DNA from: CAWBUW01 sp963792075
Lineage (GTDB): Bacteria; Chloroflexota; Anaerolineae; Anaerolineales; UBA4823
Reading direction: 5' to 3'
Length of the DNA: 64,000 nt
Assembly (NCBI GenBank): GCA_963792075.1
Contig: CAWBUW010000012.1
Location: 2,666,001-2,730,000 of the forward strand
The translations under genes were made by a program, and so were the position numbers. Shown here one piece after another: positions 43,563 to 53,086 of the stretch; the first letter of the stretch is position 1, and every line of letters begins with the position of its first letter. Under the pieces are notes generated by a model. It made no database searches. It was not told the DNA's origin and saw nothing but the letters and a program-made list of their open reading frames with translations.

Positions 43563-43607
43563 ATGGAAACAGCGGAGCTCTGGTCTATAGGGGACAAAGC
43601 GATTTGA
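43563..43607 (+). other. Short leader frame with strong ribosome site, or frameshifted true start of the kinase
   Basis: AAGGAG (43551-43556) lies 6 nt before ATG 43563, the best ribosome site near the kinase gene. The frame reads METAELWSIGDKAI and stops at TGA 43605, overlapping the TTG used as kinase start. Adding one G to the GGGG run at 43590-43593 would join it to the kinase as ...WSIGGQSDLKNETPG. Either it is a translationally coupled leader peptide or the kinase start is hidden by a one-base error. Confidence 0.6.
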
Positions 43608-46051
43608 AGAACGAGACACCTGGAGCGAAATTGGACTCGCTGCCGTCGCCGGGATCTATTCGGATCGGGTGGGCCCCCCCATCTTTTCTGAGGGGGTTAT
43701 TACGATACGTTCCTTTTCTATTGGCCACAGGGATATTCTTCCTCCTCGGCTGGGCCGGACTGGTGATCGTACAACGTCCGTACAGTGGCCTCACCTGGTC
43801 ATATAAGAGCGGTGTGATCCACCAGGTCGATCCTCAGGGTCCGGCTGCCGGTTTATTTCAGGTTGGCGATCAAATCACTGCTATCGATGGATTGCCCCCT
43901 TATCAAGCCCGCGATCTGCCGGGTCGCAAGGTAGGAGATCCAGTCGCTTTCACTGTAGAACGAGGTCAAGATATCCTATCACTCCATCTACAACTGACCA
44001 GGGCCAGCTTAACCTGGGCGCTGACCAGCCTGACAACCATTCTGGTGGCTCTATCCTTCTGGCTGTTTGGGCTGCTGGTATTGGTCTTCGGGCCGCCTGA
44101 CAAGCTGGTTCGTTATTTCTTTTTGTTTAGCCAGTCATTTACGCTGATCCTCGGCCTGGGCTCCGTCTCGTCCTATGGGCCGTTGTGGAGCGGGTGGATT
44201 TTTAACTTGCTTCAATGGTGGACTGGCCCGCTGATCATGCACACACATTTGCTCCTCGCCAATTCCCGCAGTTCAAAGAATCAGGATCGCATCTTACGTT
44301 TTCTTTACGCCTTGGCGCTGATATTCAGCCTGGTCGATTTGCTACGCCTGTATTATGCAGTCCCCAACCTTCTATTGACAATAAAATACCTGTGGATTGG
44401 ATCGACTTTGCTTGGCGCCGCAGGGATACTGGTCCTCTCTTCACGACAAAACGCAGAAGTAGATTTTCGTCGAAAAACCAGGATTGCCGGACTGGCAGCT
44501 TTCATCGCTTTTTTGCCTTTTATCCTTTTTTCATTGCTTCCAGACGCTTTATTCGATCAGAAGATATTGCCCTATGAAATGACCTTTCTTGTACTCCCTG
44601 TTCTCCCGCTTGGCTACAGCTATGCAATACTCCGCTATAAGTTGATCCACATCGAACGCTACGTAAACCGAGGCGCGGCCTATACCCTGGTCATTCTGTT
44701 CGCCGGCGCCCTCTATGGATTGGTTTACATGGTATCCCTGCGTGTGATTCATGGCAGGGGCCGGCCGATCTCACTCCTGGAAATCGGCGCGATGGTGATC
44801 TTGATCCTGGGCGCCCAACCTCTGTATAAGCTCTTGCAGCGTTGGGTCGACAGCATCTTCTATGGCGGTTGGTATGATGACCGGGCTGCGACCAGACAAA
44901 TCAGCCAAGCCCTGACCCAAGTCGAGGGGGATACCTACAATATCGCTATTACCCTGTGTCAGATTTTACAGAAGACGATGCAATTGGAATATGCGAACTT
45001 GTTGCTAGGCGATGGACGCTTGATTTCAACAGAAATTCCTACGTCGAATGCTGGGGGCGCGGTTTCCCCTTTCGCCCAGGACGAAGTCATGGTTTGGTTT
45101 CAGGCGCTATCGAGAACAGGACGGGAGATCGGCCCCGGTAAGGATCTGGTGGAGGTATTGTCCTCTTCTGATCCTTCAAAGCGATGGGCCCTTGGTTTGA
45201 AGCCGCAGATGTGGCTATTTTTAGGCGGGAAAAATAGTCCTCAAGGACTGCTTGTACTGGGGGAGCGACGCGGCGGAGGGGAACTGAACCCAAAGGACTT
45301 GGAAATCCTGGAAGTGGTCATCCGTCAAGCTGGAGCGGCCTTGGAGAATGAATGCCTGCTGCAAGAAGTGCGCCAGCAGGCCGAACAGAATCGAGCTTTG
45401 AACAGGCAAATATTCCAGGCGCGTGAAGAGGAACGCAAGCGAATTGCTCGCGATCTCCACGATCACACAATTCAGGCTCTTGTGGGGGTGAGCTACCAAT
45501 TGGCTGATGTGCGCGCTCAGACAGATCCGGAAATCGGTTCAAAATTATCACCCATAATGAAGACTTTCCGCGATGAGCTCCGCGACTTGCGCCAGGTCTG
45601 CGCCGACCTCCGGCCACCGGCATTGGATGCGCTTGGGTTGGTTCCCACAATACAATCACGGGTGACAGAATTGCGGGCTCAGGTATCTTTCGAGATCGAG
45701 TTGTTTGTTGATGAGCAACTTAAAGAAGTTAAAGTTTCAGACGATACTGCTTTATGTATCTATCGCTTCTTTCACGAAGCAATCATGAATGTGCAAAAGC
45801 ACGCTGCCGCTGATTGGGCTCTCTTGTCCATGCAAGCTGCTGCGGATAATGAGATTGTGATTGCCGTGGAAGATGATGGTCAGGGTTTTAGACCCCCGGC
45901 AAAACTTGAGCTATTGGTAGAGACGCGGCATTTCGGTTTGATCGGGATCAAAGAACAGGTGGAAGCGGTGGGTGGACAGATTCGCATCGATTCATCTCCA
46001 GGACATGGATGTAGACTGATCGCCAATCTTCCACTTAATCATGAGGAATAA
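43604..46051 (+). CDS. Sensor histidine kinase (NarL-type) with PDZ and GAF domains
   Basis: About 815 residues. In order: a membrane segment (about 35-55); a PDZ domain (about 60-125, 'VDPQGPAAGLFQVGDQITAIDG'); seven or so hydrophobic segments (about 130-400); a GAF-like domain (about 430-590); a coiled coil; HisKA_3 with the phospho-His in RKRIARDLHDHTIQ (about 610); and an HATPase with 'AIMNVQKHA' and 'VEDDGQGFR'. The PDZ lies outside the membrane by the likely topology, where it could bind peptides or protein C-termini. The annotated start is TTG 43604; see the upstream leader entry for the alternative at 43563. The response regulator follows six bases later. Confidence 0.9.
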   Translation: MKNETPGAKLDSLPSPGSIRIGWAPPSFLRGLLRYVPFLLATGIFFLLGWAGLVIVQRPYSGLTWSYKSGVIHQVDPQGPAAGLFQVGDQITAIDGLPPYQARDLPGRKVGDPVAFTVERGQDILSLHLQLTRASLTWALTSLTTILVALSFWLFGLLVLVFGPPDKLVRYFFLFSQSFTLILGLGSVSSYGPLWSGWIFNLLQWWTGPLIMHTHLLLANSRSSKNQDRILRFLYALALIFSLVDLLRLYYAVPNLLLTIKYLWIGSTLLGAAGILVLSSRQNAEVDFRRKTRIAGLAAFIAFLPFILFSLLPDALFDQKILPYEMTFLVLPVLPLGYSYAILRYKLIHIERYVNRGAAYTLVILFAGALYGLVYMVSLRVIHGRGRPISLLEIGAMVILILGAQPLYKLLQRWVDSIFYGGWYDDRAATRQISQALTQVEGDTYNIAITLCQILQKTMQLEYANLLLGDGRLISTEIPTSNAGGAVSPFAQDEVMVWFQALSRTGREIGPGKDLVEVLSSSDPSKRWALGLKPQMWLFLGGKNSPQGLLVLGERRGGGELNPKDLEILEVVIRQAGAALENECLLQEVRQQAEQNRALNRQIFQAREEERKRIARDLHDHTIQALVGVSYQLADVRAQTDPEIGSKLSPIMKTFRDELRDLRQVCADLRPPALDALGLVPTIQSRVTELRAQVSFEIELFVDEQLKEVKVSDDTALCIYRFFHEAIMNVQKHAAADWALLSMQAAADNEIVIAVEDDGQGFRPPAKLELLVETRHFGLIGIKEQVEAVGGQIRIDSSPGHGCRLIANLPLNHEE

Positions 46052-46057
46052 CAAGAG

Positions 46058-46702
46058 ATGAAGATTCGAGTTGTAATTGCCGATGATCATCCCATCGTTC
46101 GCTCTGGTATTCGCAGTGAATTATCGCGCCATCAGGCTGAGTTCGAAGTCGTTGGCGAAGCAGTGAGCGGAGATGATGCGCTATCCCTGACGATGGAACT
46201 GCATCCGGACGTTCTCATATTGGACGTTAACATGCCCGGGCTAAAAGCGATTGAAGTGCTAAAGGAAGTAAAAAGACGGTTCCTCGCTTGCCAGGTGCTG
46301 ATCCTGACCGCTTATGGCGATACAGCCACTATTTTGGGGATGGTGAACGCGGGTGCAGATGGTTATTTGCTGAAAGACGATGACCCCGAGATTTTATCAG
46401 AGGCAATCCATGCCGTTGTGGAAGGGGGTACATGGTTTAGCCAGGCGGTATCCGAAAAGCTGGTTTCAGCAATGAAGGGCAAACAGGAAGCCGTTCTTGG
46501 TGGAAAACTAACGAAAAGAGAGCGGGAAATCTTACACTTCTTGTCTGAAGGCAGCATGAACAAGGAAATTGCAGTGGCTTTGCAAACTTCCGAAAGGACG
46601 GTTGAATTCCACGTGAGCAATATATTGAGTAAGTTGGGTGTGAAGGGCCGCTGGGAAGCTGTAATTTGGGCCAAAGAACATGGCTTATTGCGGAATCCTT
46701 GA
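46058..46702 (+). CDS. NarL/FixJ-family response regulator
   Basis: A 214-residue regulator with a receiver domain (1-120) that has the acidic pair (ADDHP) and phospho-acceptor Asp in DVLILDVNMPG (about 55). A LuxR-type helix-turn-helix (about 148-205) reads 'LTKREREILHFLSEGSMNKE' and 'ERTVEFHVSNILSKLGV'. It is the partner of the kinase directly upstream and would bind DNA as a dimer once phosphorylated. Target genes are unknown. The surface-protein genes to the left are conceivable targets, but only by position. Confidence 0.95.
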   Translation: MKIRVVIADDHPIVRSGIRSELSRHQAEFEVVGEAVSGDDALSLTMELHPDVLILDVNMPGLKAIEVLKEVKRRFLACQVLILTAYGDTATILGMVNAGADGYLLKDDDPEILSEAIHAVVEGGTWFSQAVSEKLVSAMKGKQEAVLGGKLTKREREILHFLSEGSMNKEIAVALQTSERTVEFHVSNILSKLGVKGRWEAVIWAKEHGLLRNP

Positions 46703-46735
46703 GGTTTTTGAAACTTGTCCTTAAACAAGGTATGG

Positions 46736-47905
46736 TCAACCGCCCGGCTCACCGAACAGCACGACTTCGATCGACTGGTTGAATAATTCAGGCCGGTTTC
46801 CGGCCGCTTCGCTGCGCGCAAGCTGGCCGTAGACGTATCCTCCGGCCAGGGGGACCTCGCTGCCGATCACTTTTTGGATGGCCTGGATCTCGCTGCCGGC
46901 GCGGGTTTCCAGCAGGCTGCGCCAGGCCACGTCGACGAAGACCAGGGCCAGCGCCGGCCGGGCGCCATCCAGCGCCTGGAGCGCCTGGGCAGCGGCGCGC
47001 TCGGCGGCCTGCAAGCAGCCGGAGGCGCTGCCGATCATCAATTGGGCCGCGCTGCCCTGGGGAACCTGCGTCTGCATGCGCAAGCTGCCATCGGTGTGCA
47101 CGAATAGAGGCGAGCGCACCAGCAGCGGTTTTTCGGGGCCCTGGTCGATGCCAAACGGGTACTGCCGCACCATGTCGTTCAGCGGTGGCAGCGACCATTC
47201 ACCGGCAGGATAGCCGAAAGTCTCGCTGTAGATTTCCGGAACGGTTTTGCCATCCAGGCCGGTAATGAACTTCTCTTTGGAGCCGGTGACGGCAAAATGC
47301 AGGCCGACCGGCTGCCAGCCGTGCGCTATCCCGGCGCCGATGGCGAGGGAGCCGTTGAGCTGGGCAGCGGCGAGGCCGCCATACCCGGTATGCCGCCCGC
47401 CTAATTGGGAGGTGCGCGCCTCCCGTAAATCGCCTCCGGCCAGGCAGCCGGCGAACGCAAATTCGCCGGATTGCAGCGCCTGGCACACCTCTCCGAAATC
47501 TCCTCCCAGGCCGTCCGCGGCGACGAGCAGTAAGCTGGAGGGCTGTTTGGGCTGCAGCCATTGGACCAGGGTCGCCGCGGCTTTGCGGCTGTCTTCGACG
47601 AAGCCGGGCCACCACTCTGCCCTGGCGGTGAAGTCGCCGCTCAGGACTGCCACGACCACAGAATTTTGCCGGTACCCCTGGCTGGTCAGCTCTGCGGATG
47701 TGCTGAACCCGAGCAGGGGAGCATCGCCTAACTGCGTGCTCACCCCGCTGGCGGCCTGCTGCAGATGCACGTTGTTCGAGGCAATCAAGATCCCAAAGCT
47801 TACCGGGTTGCGCCCGAGCTGCTCGATCGCCTTGAGCGCGGCCTGAGAGCCAGCCTCGCGGGCATCTAATGCTTGAGCATAACCGACAAATCCTGTCAAC
47901 GGCAT
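46736..47905 (-). CDS. FIST-domain sensory protein
   Basis: A 389-residue protein with the FIST N domain ('VSFGILIASNNVHLQQAASGV' and 'APLLGFSTSAELTSQGY') and FIST C domain ('VYGQLARSEAAGNRPELFNQ' near the end). FIST domains are thought to bind small ligands such as amino acids and feed signalling proteins. No output domain is fused. The next gene in the operon, 14 bases upstream on minus, is a large histidine kinase, its likely partner. Cytoplasmic, with no signal peptide. Confidence 0.88.
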   Translation of the reverse strand: MPLTGFVGYAQALDAREAGSQAALKAIEQLGRNPVSFGILIASNNVHLQQAASGVSTQLGDAPLLGFSTSAELTSQGYRQNSVVVAVLSGDFTARAEWWPGFVEDSRKAAATLVQWLQPKQPSSLLLVAADGLGGDFGEVCQALQSGEFAFAGCLAGGDLREARTSQLGGRHTGYGGLAAAQLNGSLAIGAGIAHGWQPVGLHFAVTGSKEKFITGLDGKTVPEIYSETFGYPAGEWSLPPLNDMVRQYPFGIDQGPEKPLLVRSPLFVHTDGSLRMQTQVPQGSAAQLMIGSASGCLQAAERAAAQALQALDGARPALALVFVDVAWRSLLETRAGSEIQAIQKVIGSEVPLAGGYVYGQLARSEAAGNRPELFNQSIEVVLFGEPGG

Positions 47906-47919
47906 GGATACCCCTTTTC

Positions 47920-50900
47920 CTAAGCGCTCTCAGCGATCGGGATGGTCATGTGGAAAGTGGTGCCCACCCGGAACTTGCTTTCAAACCAGATCTGCCCACC
48001 TTGCAGCTCTACCAACTGCTTGGTGATATTCAGCCCCAGCCCGGTGCCGGGGGCATCGCGCACTTTTTGGTCTTCGGCGCGGTAGAATTTCTGGAAGATA
48101 TTCTTTTGGTCTTCCGGGCTGATGCCAAAGCCATTATCTTTCACCGCCAGGTGGATGACTTGGGTGGTACCCTGTTCCAGGGGTTGGTCGCTTAGCTCTG
48201 CGGTGACCGTAATGTGCCCCGCCTCGGGCGTATATTTATAAGCATTGCTGACCAGGTTGGTGACGATCTGGATCAGACGCATGCGGTCGCCCCACATCGC
48301 CGGCAGGTCATCGGGGATGGATACTTCCAGCTCTTGCTGTTTTTCCATGATCTGGGCGCGGGTAGAACGGACGACCTCCTCTACAATTTCCGCGACGGGG
48401 ACCGCGGCGACATCCAGGCGCAAGCGGCCGGCCTCGATGCGAGATACGTCTGCCAGGTCAGAGACCAGGGTGGCCATACGTTCTACGTTCGAGCGGATGG
48501 TGCTGAGGAAGGTAGCCTGGTTTTCGTTGACCGGGCCGACGATGCCGGAAGCGAGCAGGTCCGCAAAGCCCCGGATGGAGGTCATGGGGGTCTTGAGCTC
48601 GTGAGAAACGAAGGAAACGAAATCGCTCTTGGCCTGGTTGGCCGCCTGGACTTCTGCGTATAGACGTGCGTTGGCGATGGCGATGGCGGCGTGGTCGCTG
48701 AGGCGGGAGAGAAAGGCCAGGGTTTCATCCGGGTAGGACACAGGCTGGTCGTTTTCCAACATCATGACGCCGATCACGTCCGTTTCCCGGCGAATGGGGA
48801 TGGCGACCTGGCTCGCCGCGCCGGACAGGACCGCCTGGCGTCCATTGCTGCTGTCGCTGAGCTGGATGAACTGAGGCTGGCCCGTTTTGAAGGCGTTCGT
48901 GATCGCCGGGAAATCCTGTGGGATCAGCCCGTCTTTGAAATCTTCAAGCTCATTCGAATAGCCCTGGGAGGCGATGACGCGCACGCCTTTTTCTTCGGTC
49001 ATCCCGATCAATCCCGCGGGGACGCGGGATTGGCGCATAGCCCATTCCAGCGTGATGCGCATGGCGCGGTTGACGTCCAGGCTGGCATTCAATTCGCGGT
49101 CGATGCGCTGCATCACGGAAAGCTCTTCCACGCGGGAGGCCAACACCTGGTCTGTGGAGGTATACAAGCGCGCGTTTTCCAGGGCTACTGCGGCCTGGCT
49201 GGTAAATGCGGTGAGGAATTCCTGGTCGTCCGGGGTAAAAGGCAGGCCATCTCGGCGGTTGAGCACTTCAATCACGCCGGTCACTTTATCCTGGAAAATC
49301 ATGGGCACGACGAGCAAATCGTTGGTGGTAAAACCACTTTCCTGGTCGGTCTTCTCGAACCAATCTTTCGAGCGGCGCACGTCGTTGACAATGATCGCTT
49401 CACGCGTATTCACGGCTTTGCCGACCAGGCCGGTGCCAGGAGGCAAGCGCTGGCCGAGCAGGTCGGCTCCCGCGCCCCCAATGACCACCTCGAAAACCAA
49501 TTCGTCCGTTTGCGTATCGACCAGGAGCAGGCTGCCTGCTTCGCAGTTCAATATCTCGACTGCGCTTTTCGTGATCTGGTTGAGCAATGGAGCCAGTTCC
49601 AGAGTCGAAGACATGCTGCGCGCCACTTCGTTCAGCGTGGTAAGCTGGCGGGCGCGGCGCTCGGCATCCTGCAGCAAACGGGTTTTCACAATAGCGCCAG
49701 CCGCCTGGTCTGCAATCGCTTGCAGCAGGCCGGCCTGTTCTTCTGTAAAAATTACAGAGGAGTCGCGGCTGCCCAGGCTGATCACGCCGATGGTCTCGGC
49801 GCCTGTGTTGAGCGGCACACCGATCCAGGAGAAGACTCCTCGGATGGCCGGAAGTGTGCCCCGGGTGTGGCATTCACGCCCGTAATCGTCGGTGACGATG
49901 GGATGGCGCGTCTTGATGATTTCACGTTCCATGCCTTGCCCGTAGGGGATGGGAATATTTTCGTGTTCGTTCAGGCGCTCATCGTTTTCCAGGTAAAAGG
50001 CGTGGTAGATCATATCGCTGTACTCGTCAAAGAGCGAAATGAAGAAGTCACGCGTGGGGATCAGCAGGTTGGACTGCGCGTAGATTAACTCGAGGATGTC
50101 ATCAAAAGTCAAGGTGATGTTGATGCCGCGTGAGATGCGGGTCAAAACGTTCATCTCGTGGACGTGCCGTTCCAGGTCATTGACGACCTGTGCCCGCTCG
50201 ATGGCGAGCGCGGTCTGGTCTGCCAGGCTTTCCAGGTAACCCACGTCGTGACCGGAATAGGAGAGGCCCGATTGGCGCGGGAGCAAGGCCAGCCAGCCGG
50301 CTAATTTTTGCAGCCCTGGCAGGGGGATATACAAGACCGCACCCAGAAGGCTCAAGCGCGCCTGTTCCGATTTTAGGCCATCCGGCAGGTGTCGAAGGTC
50401 TGCCAGGAAAAGAGGGGCGTGGTTTTTGATCAAATACTGAGGCAGAGGGTTATCGGACGAAAAGCGGAGGTCGCTGGTAGCTTTGCCATTTTTATCCGCC
50501 GCGGCAAAGTAATTCTCTGTCAGAGTATCGTATACATAGATGTGTACTTTGTCCGGCAGCAAGGTGTCTTGAATGTACTGCCGGAGCAAGTTGACGATAT
50601 CTTGCAGCTTTGTCGACCGGGTCAGCTCGTGGCTATAATCCTGCAGGCGTTCCCGGTAGAAGACCTGGCTGCGCGCAAAGACTTTGTCCACCAGGTCCTG
50701 GATGCGCGCCCGGAGTGGGTTGAAAAGGAAGGCCAGGACGAAAACGATGAAACCGATAAGGAAGGGGTTGTTAGCCCGGAAGGCGCTTCCCAGGATCAAG
50801 GCCAGGCCGCTGACCAGCAAGCTGTAACCCAAGGCAGCGAGCAGGGTGAGCAGGCTGTATAATGCCAGTTGGTTGATCACGTAATCCATTTGGAGCAGGC

Positions 50901-51651
50901 GATAGCGCATCAACGTGTAACCAATGGCAATGGGGAACACTGCGGTGAAGATCAGCCATAGGGGGCTATATCCCACCTGGTGGAGCAGGGGGCCCAGGAT
51001 AAAATACAGCCCGAGGGGGCCGAAAGCAACCAGCGACCCGAAAAGGATGATCCGCGTCTGCTCCTGGACGACAGGTGAGGTCGAACGATAGTGGAGGTAA
51101 AACATCATCCCCAGGAAGAATACCATCCCCAGGGATGCAAAGATTTGGATGAATAGCAGCGGCCAGCCTGAGCTCGATGGCAAGACCGCCGTAAAGGCGT
51201 AAAGGAGCAAGGCCAGGAGGTAACCGGCCCAACTTAAGAAAGGCCAGCGGTGGATCCAAGGGTTTTCTTCGGGGTAGACCAGCGCCAGGTTGACCAGCGC
51301 ACCCCCTGTCAGGGAGAGAGATAACGCCCATACCTGGATCAAGCGCTGAGTGGTGATCGCGTCGAAATAGGCTGCCACGACGACCGCCATTGCGGCGGCA
51401 AACACAGCGAAAGCCTTGCCGGTAAAATCTCGCCGGCGAAAGACAAACACCTCGATGCCGGCAGCCAGGAAAATTAATCCAACCAGGTAAGGGCCGGTGA
51501 AGGAAATCGTAAGCCAGTCCCCTACCCGCAGAGGGACAACGATCATAACCCCCGCTGCCAGCAACAGGATGGCGTAAACGACCAGGGTCGAAACCCGTTC
51601 AAGCCGGTCGAAAGTCTGCGTGACGCTAGAAATTATCTTCTGCTCTCCCAT
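47920..51651 (-). CDS. Multi-GAF hybrid-length sensor histidine kinase
   Basis: 1243 residues. An N-terminal membrane region of about nine segments (1-320) is followed by four GAF-like domains (about 360-480, 500-650, 670-830, 850-990). Then come HisKA with phospho-His in 'FVSFVSHELKTPMTSIRGFA' (about 1015) and an HATPase with 'LVSNAYKYTPEAG', 'KDNGFGISPED' and 'GTGLGLNITKQL'. It has no receiver domain. It would integrate several ligands or redox/light cues through the GAF domains; no bilin-type Cys is obvious. The FIST gene follows, and no response regulator lies nearby, so the target is unknown. Confidence 0.93.
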   Translation of the reverse strand: MGEQKIISSVTQTFDRLERVSTLVVYAILLLAAGVMIVVPLRVGDWLTISFTGPYLVGLIFLAAGIEVFVFRRRDFTGKAFAVFAAAMAVVVAAYFDAITTQRLIQVWALSLSLTGGALVNLALVYPEENPWIHRWPFLSWAGYLLALLLYAFTAVLPSSSGWPLLFIQIFASLGMVFFLGMMFYLHYRSTSPVVQEQTRIILFGSLVAFGPLGLYFILGPLLHQVGYSPLWLIFTAVFPIAIGYTLMRYRLLQMDYVINQLALYSLLTLLAALGYSLLVSGLALILGSAFRANNPFLIGFIVFVLAFLFNPLRARIQDLVDKVFARSQVFYRERLQDYSHELTRSTKLQDIVNLLRQYIQDTLLPDKVHIYVYDTLTENYFAAADKNGKATSDLRFSSDNPLPQYLIKNHAPLFLADLRHLPDGLKSEQARLSLLGAVLYIPLPGLQKLAGWLALLPRQSGLSYSGHDVGYLESLADQTALAIERAQVVNDLERHVHEMNVLTRISRGINITLTFDDILELIYAQSNLLIPTRDFFISLFDEYSDMIYHAFYLENDERLNEHENIPIPYGQGMEREIIKTRHPIVTDDYGRECHTRGTLPAIRGVFSWIGVPLNTGAETIGVISLGSRDSSVIFTEEQAGLLQAIADQAAGAIVKTRLLQDAERRARQLTTLNEVARSMSSTLELAPLLNQITKSAVEILNCEAGSLLLVDTQTDELVFEVVIGGAGADLLGQRLPPGTGLVGKAVNTREAIIVNDVRRSKDWFEKTDQESGFTTNDLLVVPMIFQDKVTGVIEVLNRRDGLPFTPDDQEFLTAFTSQAAVALENARLYTSTDQVLASRVEELSVMQRIDRELNASLDVNRAMRITLEWAMRQSRVPAGLIGMTEEKGVRVIASQGYSNELEDFKDGLIPQDFPAITNAFKTGQPQFIQLSDSSNGRQAVLSGAASQVAIPIRRETDVIGVMMLENDQPVSYPDETLAFLSRLSDHAAIAIANARLYAEVQAANQAKSDFVSFVSHELKTPMTSIRGFADLLASGIVGPVNENQATFLSTIRSNVERMATLVSDLADVSRIEAGRLRLDVAAVPVAEIVEEVVRSTRAQIMEKQQELEVSIPDDLPAMWGDRMRLIQIVTNLVSNAYKYTPEAGHITVTAELSDQPLEQGTTQVIHLAVKDNGFGISPEDQKNIFQKFYRAEDQKVRDAPGTGLGLNITKQLVELQGGQIWFESKFRVGTTFHMTIPIAESA

Positions 51652-51713
51652 GTCTCTCTATTTTATGTCAGGCCTCTTGGTTGTGCAAGCCCTTTGCGAT
51701 ATTGATGCGAAGA

Positions 51714-51840
51714 TTTTTGGGGTTGTCCAAAAAGACGAAAACAAGGAGAAAATATACGCACCTGTGGGGGGGTGCTCCGCACCCCCCCACAGGTGCGTAT
51801 TAATTTTCTCCCCTTGTTTCATTTTGGACAACCCCAAAAA
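51714..51840. repeat. MITE-like palindromic element, copy C (inverted, longer arms)
   Basis: This 127-bp palindrome runs from TTTTTGGGGTTGTCC to GGACAACCCCAAAAA. Its left half matches the complement of the right half of elements A and B (GTCCAAAAAGACGAAAACAA...), so it is the same element in reverse. The central stem is GCACCTGTGGGGGGG paired to its own complement; relative to A several stem bases changed on both sides together. The loop reads TCC here, GGA on the other strand. It begins 7 bases past the DUF4032 stop. Confidence 0.85.
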
Positions 51841-51847
51841 CTTTTCC

Positions 51848-53086
51848 TCAGACAATATTCCTCAGGTAATCTTCTACGGCGGCCTGGTGGCCCACATCCT
51901 GGTGGGCGCGTTCCGAAAGATACCACTTATGTTCGAGGATCTCACAGTACAGCTCGGCCGGGTCTACAATGGGTTGGTTTTCGCGGGTCGGCTGGATCTC
52001 CTTGCGTTGACCGATCAAGGCTGCCAGACGTTCGATCACGGGCTTGTAAATATATTCGTACCAATGATAGGCGGCTGCGCTGAGCGGCAGGTTCTGGCCG
52101 CGTTGGTGGGAGAGCTGGGCTTTCAGCTCACGGATCTCGTTCATCATCTTCTGGGCCTGCATTTCACCTGTCTCTAACCCGGTGAGCTCCGTCAAGAGAT
52201 CGCGGTGAAAGTTGCGATCGGTCACGGTGATGCGCAGGCGTAAACCTTCTCCCTGGGGAGTGGTTGGGGTCTCGATCTCTTCAACCGCAAATCCCAGGGC
52301 ATTCAGAGCCCGGATGCGTTCCTGGATGCGATAAGATTCGCCCGTGCGAATGACTTCTTCTCGGGTGACTTCTTCCCAAAGGTCACGGTAGCGCCGGCGG
52401 ATGTACTCTCCGGTTTGGGTCAGGTGGAAAGCCGGGGTGAGCAACCCTGTAGCGGCCAGGTCATCCAGGTCTCCGGTGACGTTGACCTCCATGATCTCCA
52501 GCTCCTGGTAGCGCAAGGCCGGCGCAAGGCGAGGTTTGGTCACTTCTGTGGTCTCTGCATCCACCAGGTAAGCCTCGAGCATGCCCGCGTCACGGCGGAA
52601 AAGAGTATTGGACAAGGAGCAGTCGCCCCAAAAGACGCCGGAAAGATGGAGCTGCACGAGCAGCCAGGCCATGGCATCCAGCAGGTGCTGGCGGTATCGC
52701 TCCAGGCTTGGGCTCATGAAAAGGGTGCGATAAGGCAGCGAACCTTCCAAATAGCGGGTGATCAGCACGCTGGCCTGGCAGTCTGGCCAGGAGACGTTGA
52801 CATACCCGATGGGGGTCACCGCCGGAAGGCGCAGCTCCTCCATTTTGACCAGCGCGTGGTACTCCTCCTGGGCCTTGGAGGGGGGAAGTTCTTTGAGTGA
52901 ATAGAGCTGCCCATTGTAATTGACAAAGACAACGGGGTGGCGCGACAATCCGGTGGCTACTTCGGCCAGCCGGGTGCAGACTTCTTTCCATTCGGTCAGC
53001 GAGCGATCCCAGGGGAGGTCAAGAAAATCCGGCGTGGGGTAGCGCAGGTGGAATTCAGGAGACGGGATTTCAGGGGATGGGATCAA
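51848..53086 (-). CDS. DUF4032 protein with kinase-like (Rio/LPS-kinase) fold
   Basis: 412 residues. The middle reads as a protein-kinase-like fold: Lys in 'LYSLKELP' (about 66), catalytic loop 'SGVFWGDCSLSNTLFRRD' (about 155) and metal-binding Asp in 'AYLVDAETTEV'. The C-terminal third with 'EILEHKWYLSERAHQDVGHQ' is the DUF4032 signature. Substrate and reaction are unknown. The N-terminus has a short IPSPEIPSPE repeat. It is the last gene of the exporter operon, overlapping the stop of the preceding ABC gene by four bases, which suggests a link with that exporter. Confidence 0.85.
   Translation of the reverse strand: MIPSPEIPSPEFHLRYPTPDFLDLPWDRSLTEWKEVCTRLAEVATGLSRHPVVFVNYNGQLYSLKELPPSKAQEEYHALVKMEELRLPAVTPIGYVNVSWPDCQASVLITRYLEGSLPYRTLFMSPSLERYRQHLLDAMAWLLVQLHLSGVFWGDCSLSNTLFRRDAGMLEAYLVDAETTEVTKPRLAPALRYQELEIMEVNVTGDLDDLAATGLLTPAFHLTQTGEYIRRRYRDLWEEVTREEVIRTGESYRIQERIRALNALGFAVEEIETPTTPQGEGLRLRITVTDRNFHRDLLTELTGLETGEMQAQKMMNEIRELKAQLSHQRGQNLPLSAAAYHWYEYIYKPVIERLAALIGQRKEIQPTRENQPIVDPAELYCEILEHKWYLSERAHQDVGHQAAVEDYLRNIV

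Noticed and set aside
48691..50088. 465-codon plus-strand frame opposite the multi-GAF kinase
   Set aside because: Shadow of the kinase gene; the composition is typical of antisense reading (His/Arg/Gln-rich, no motifs).
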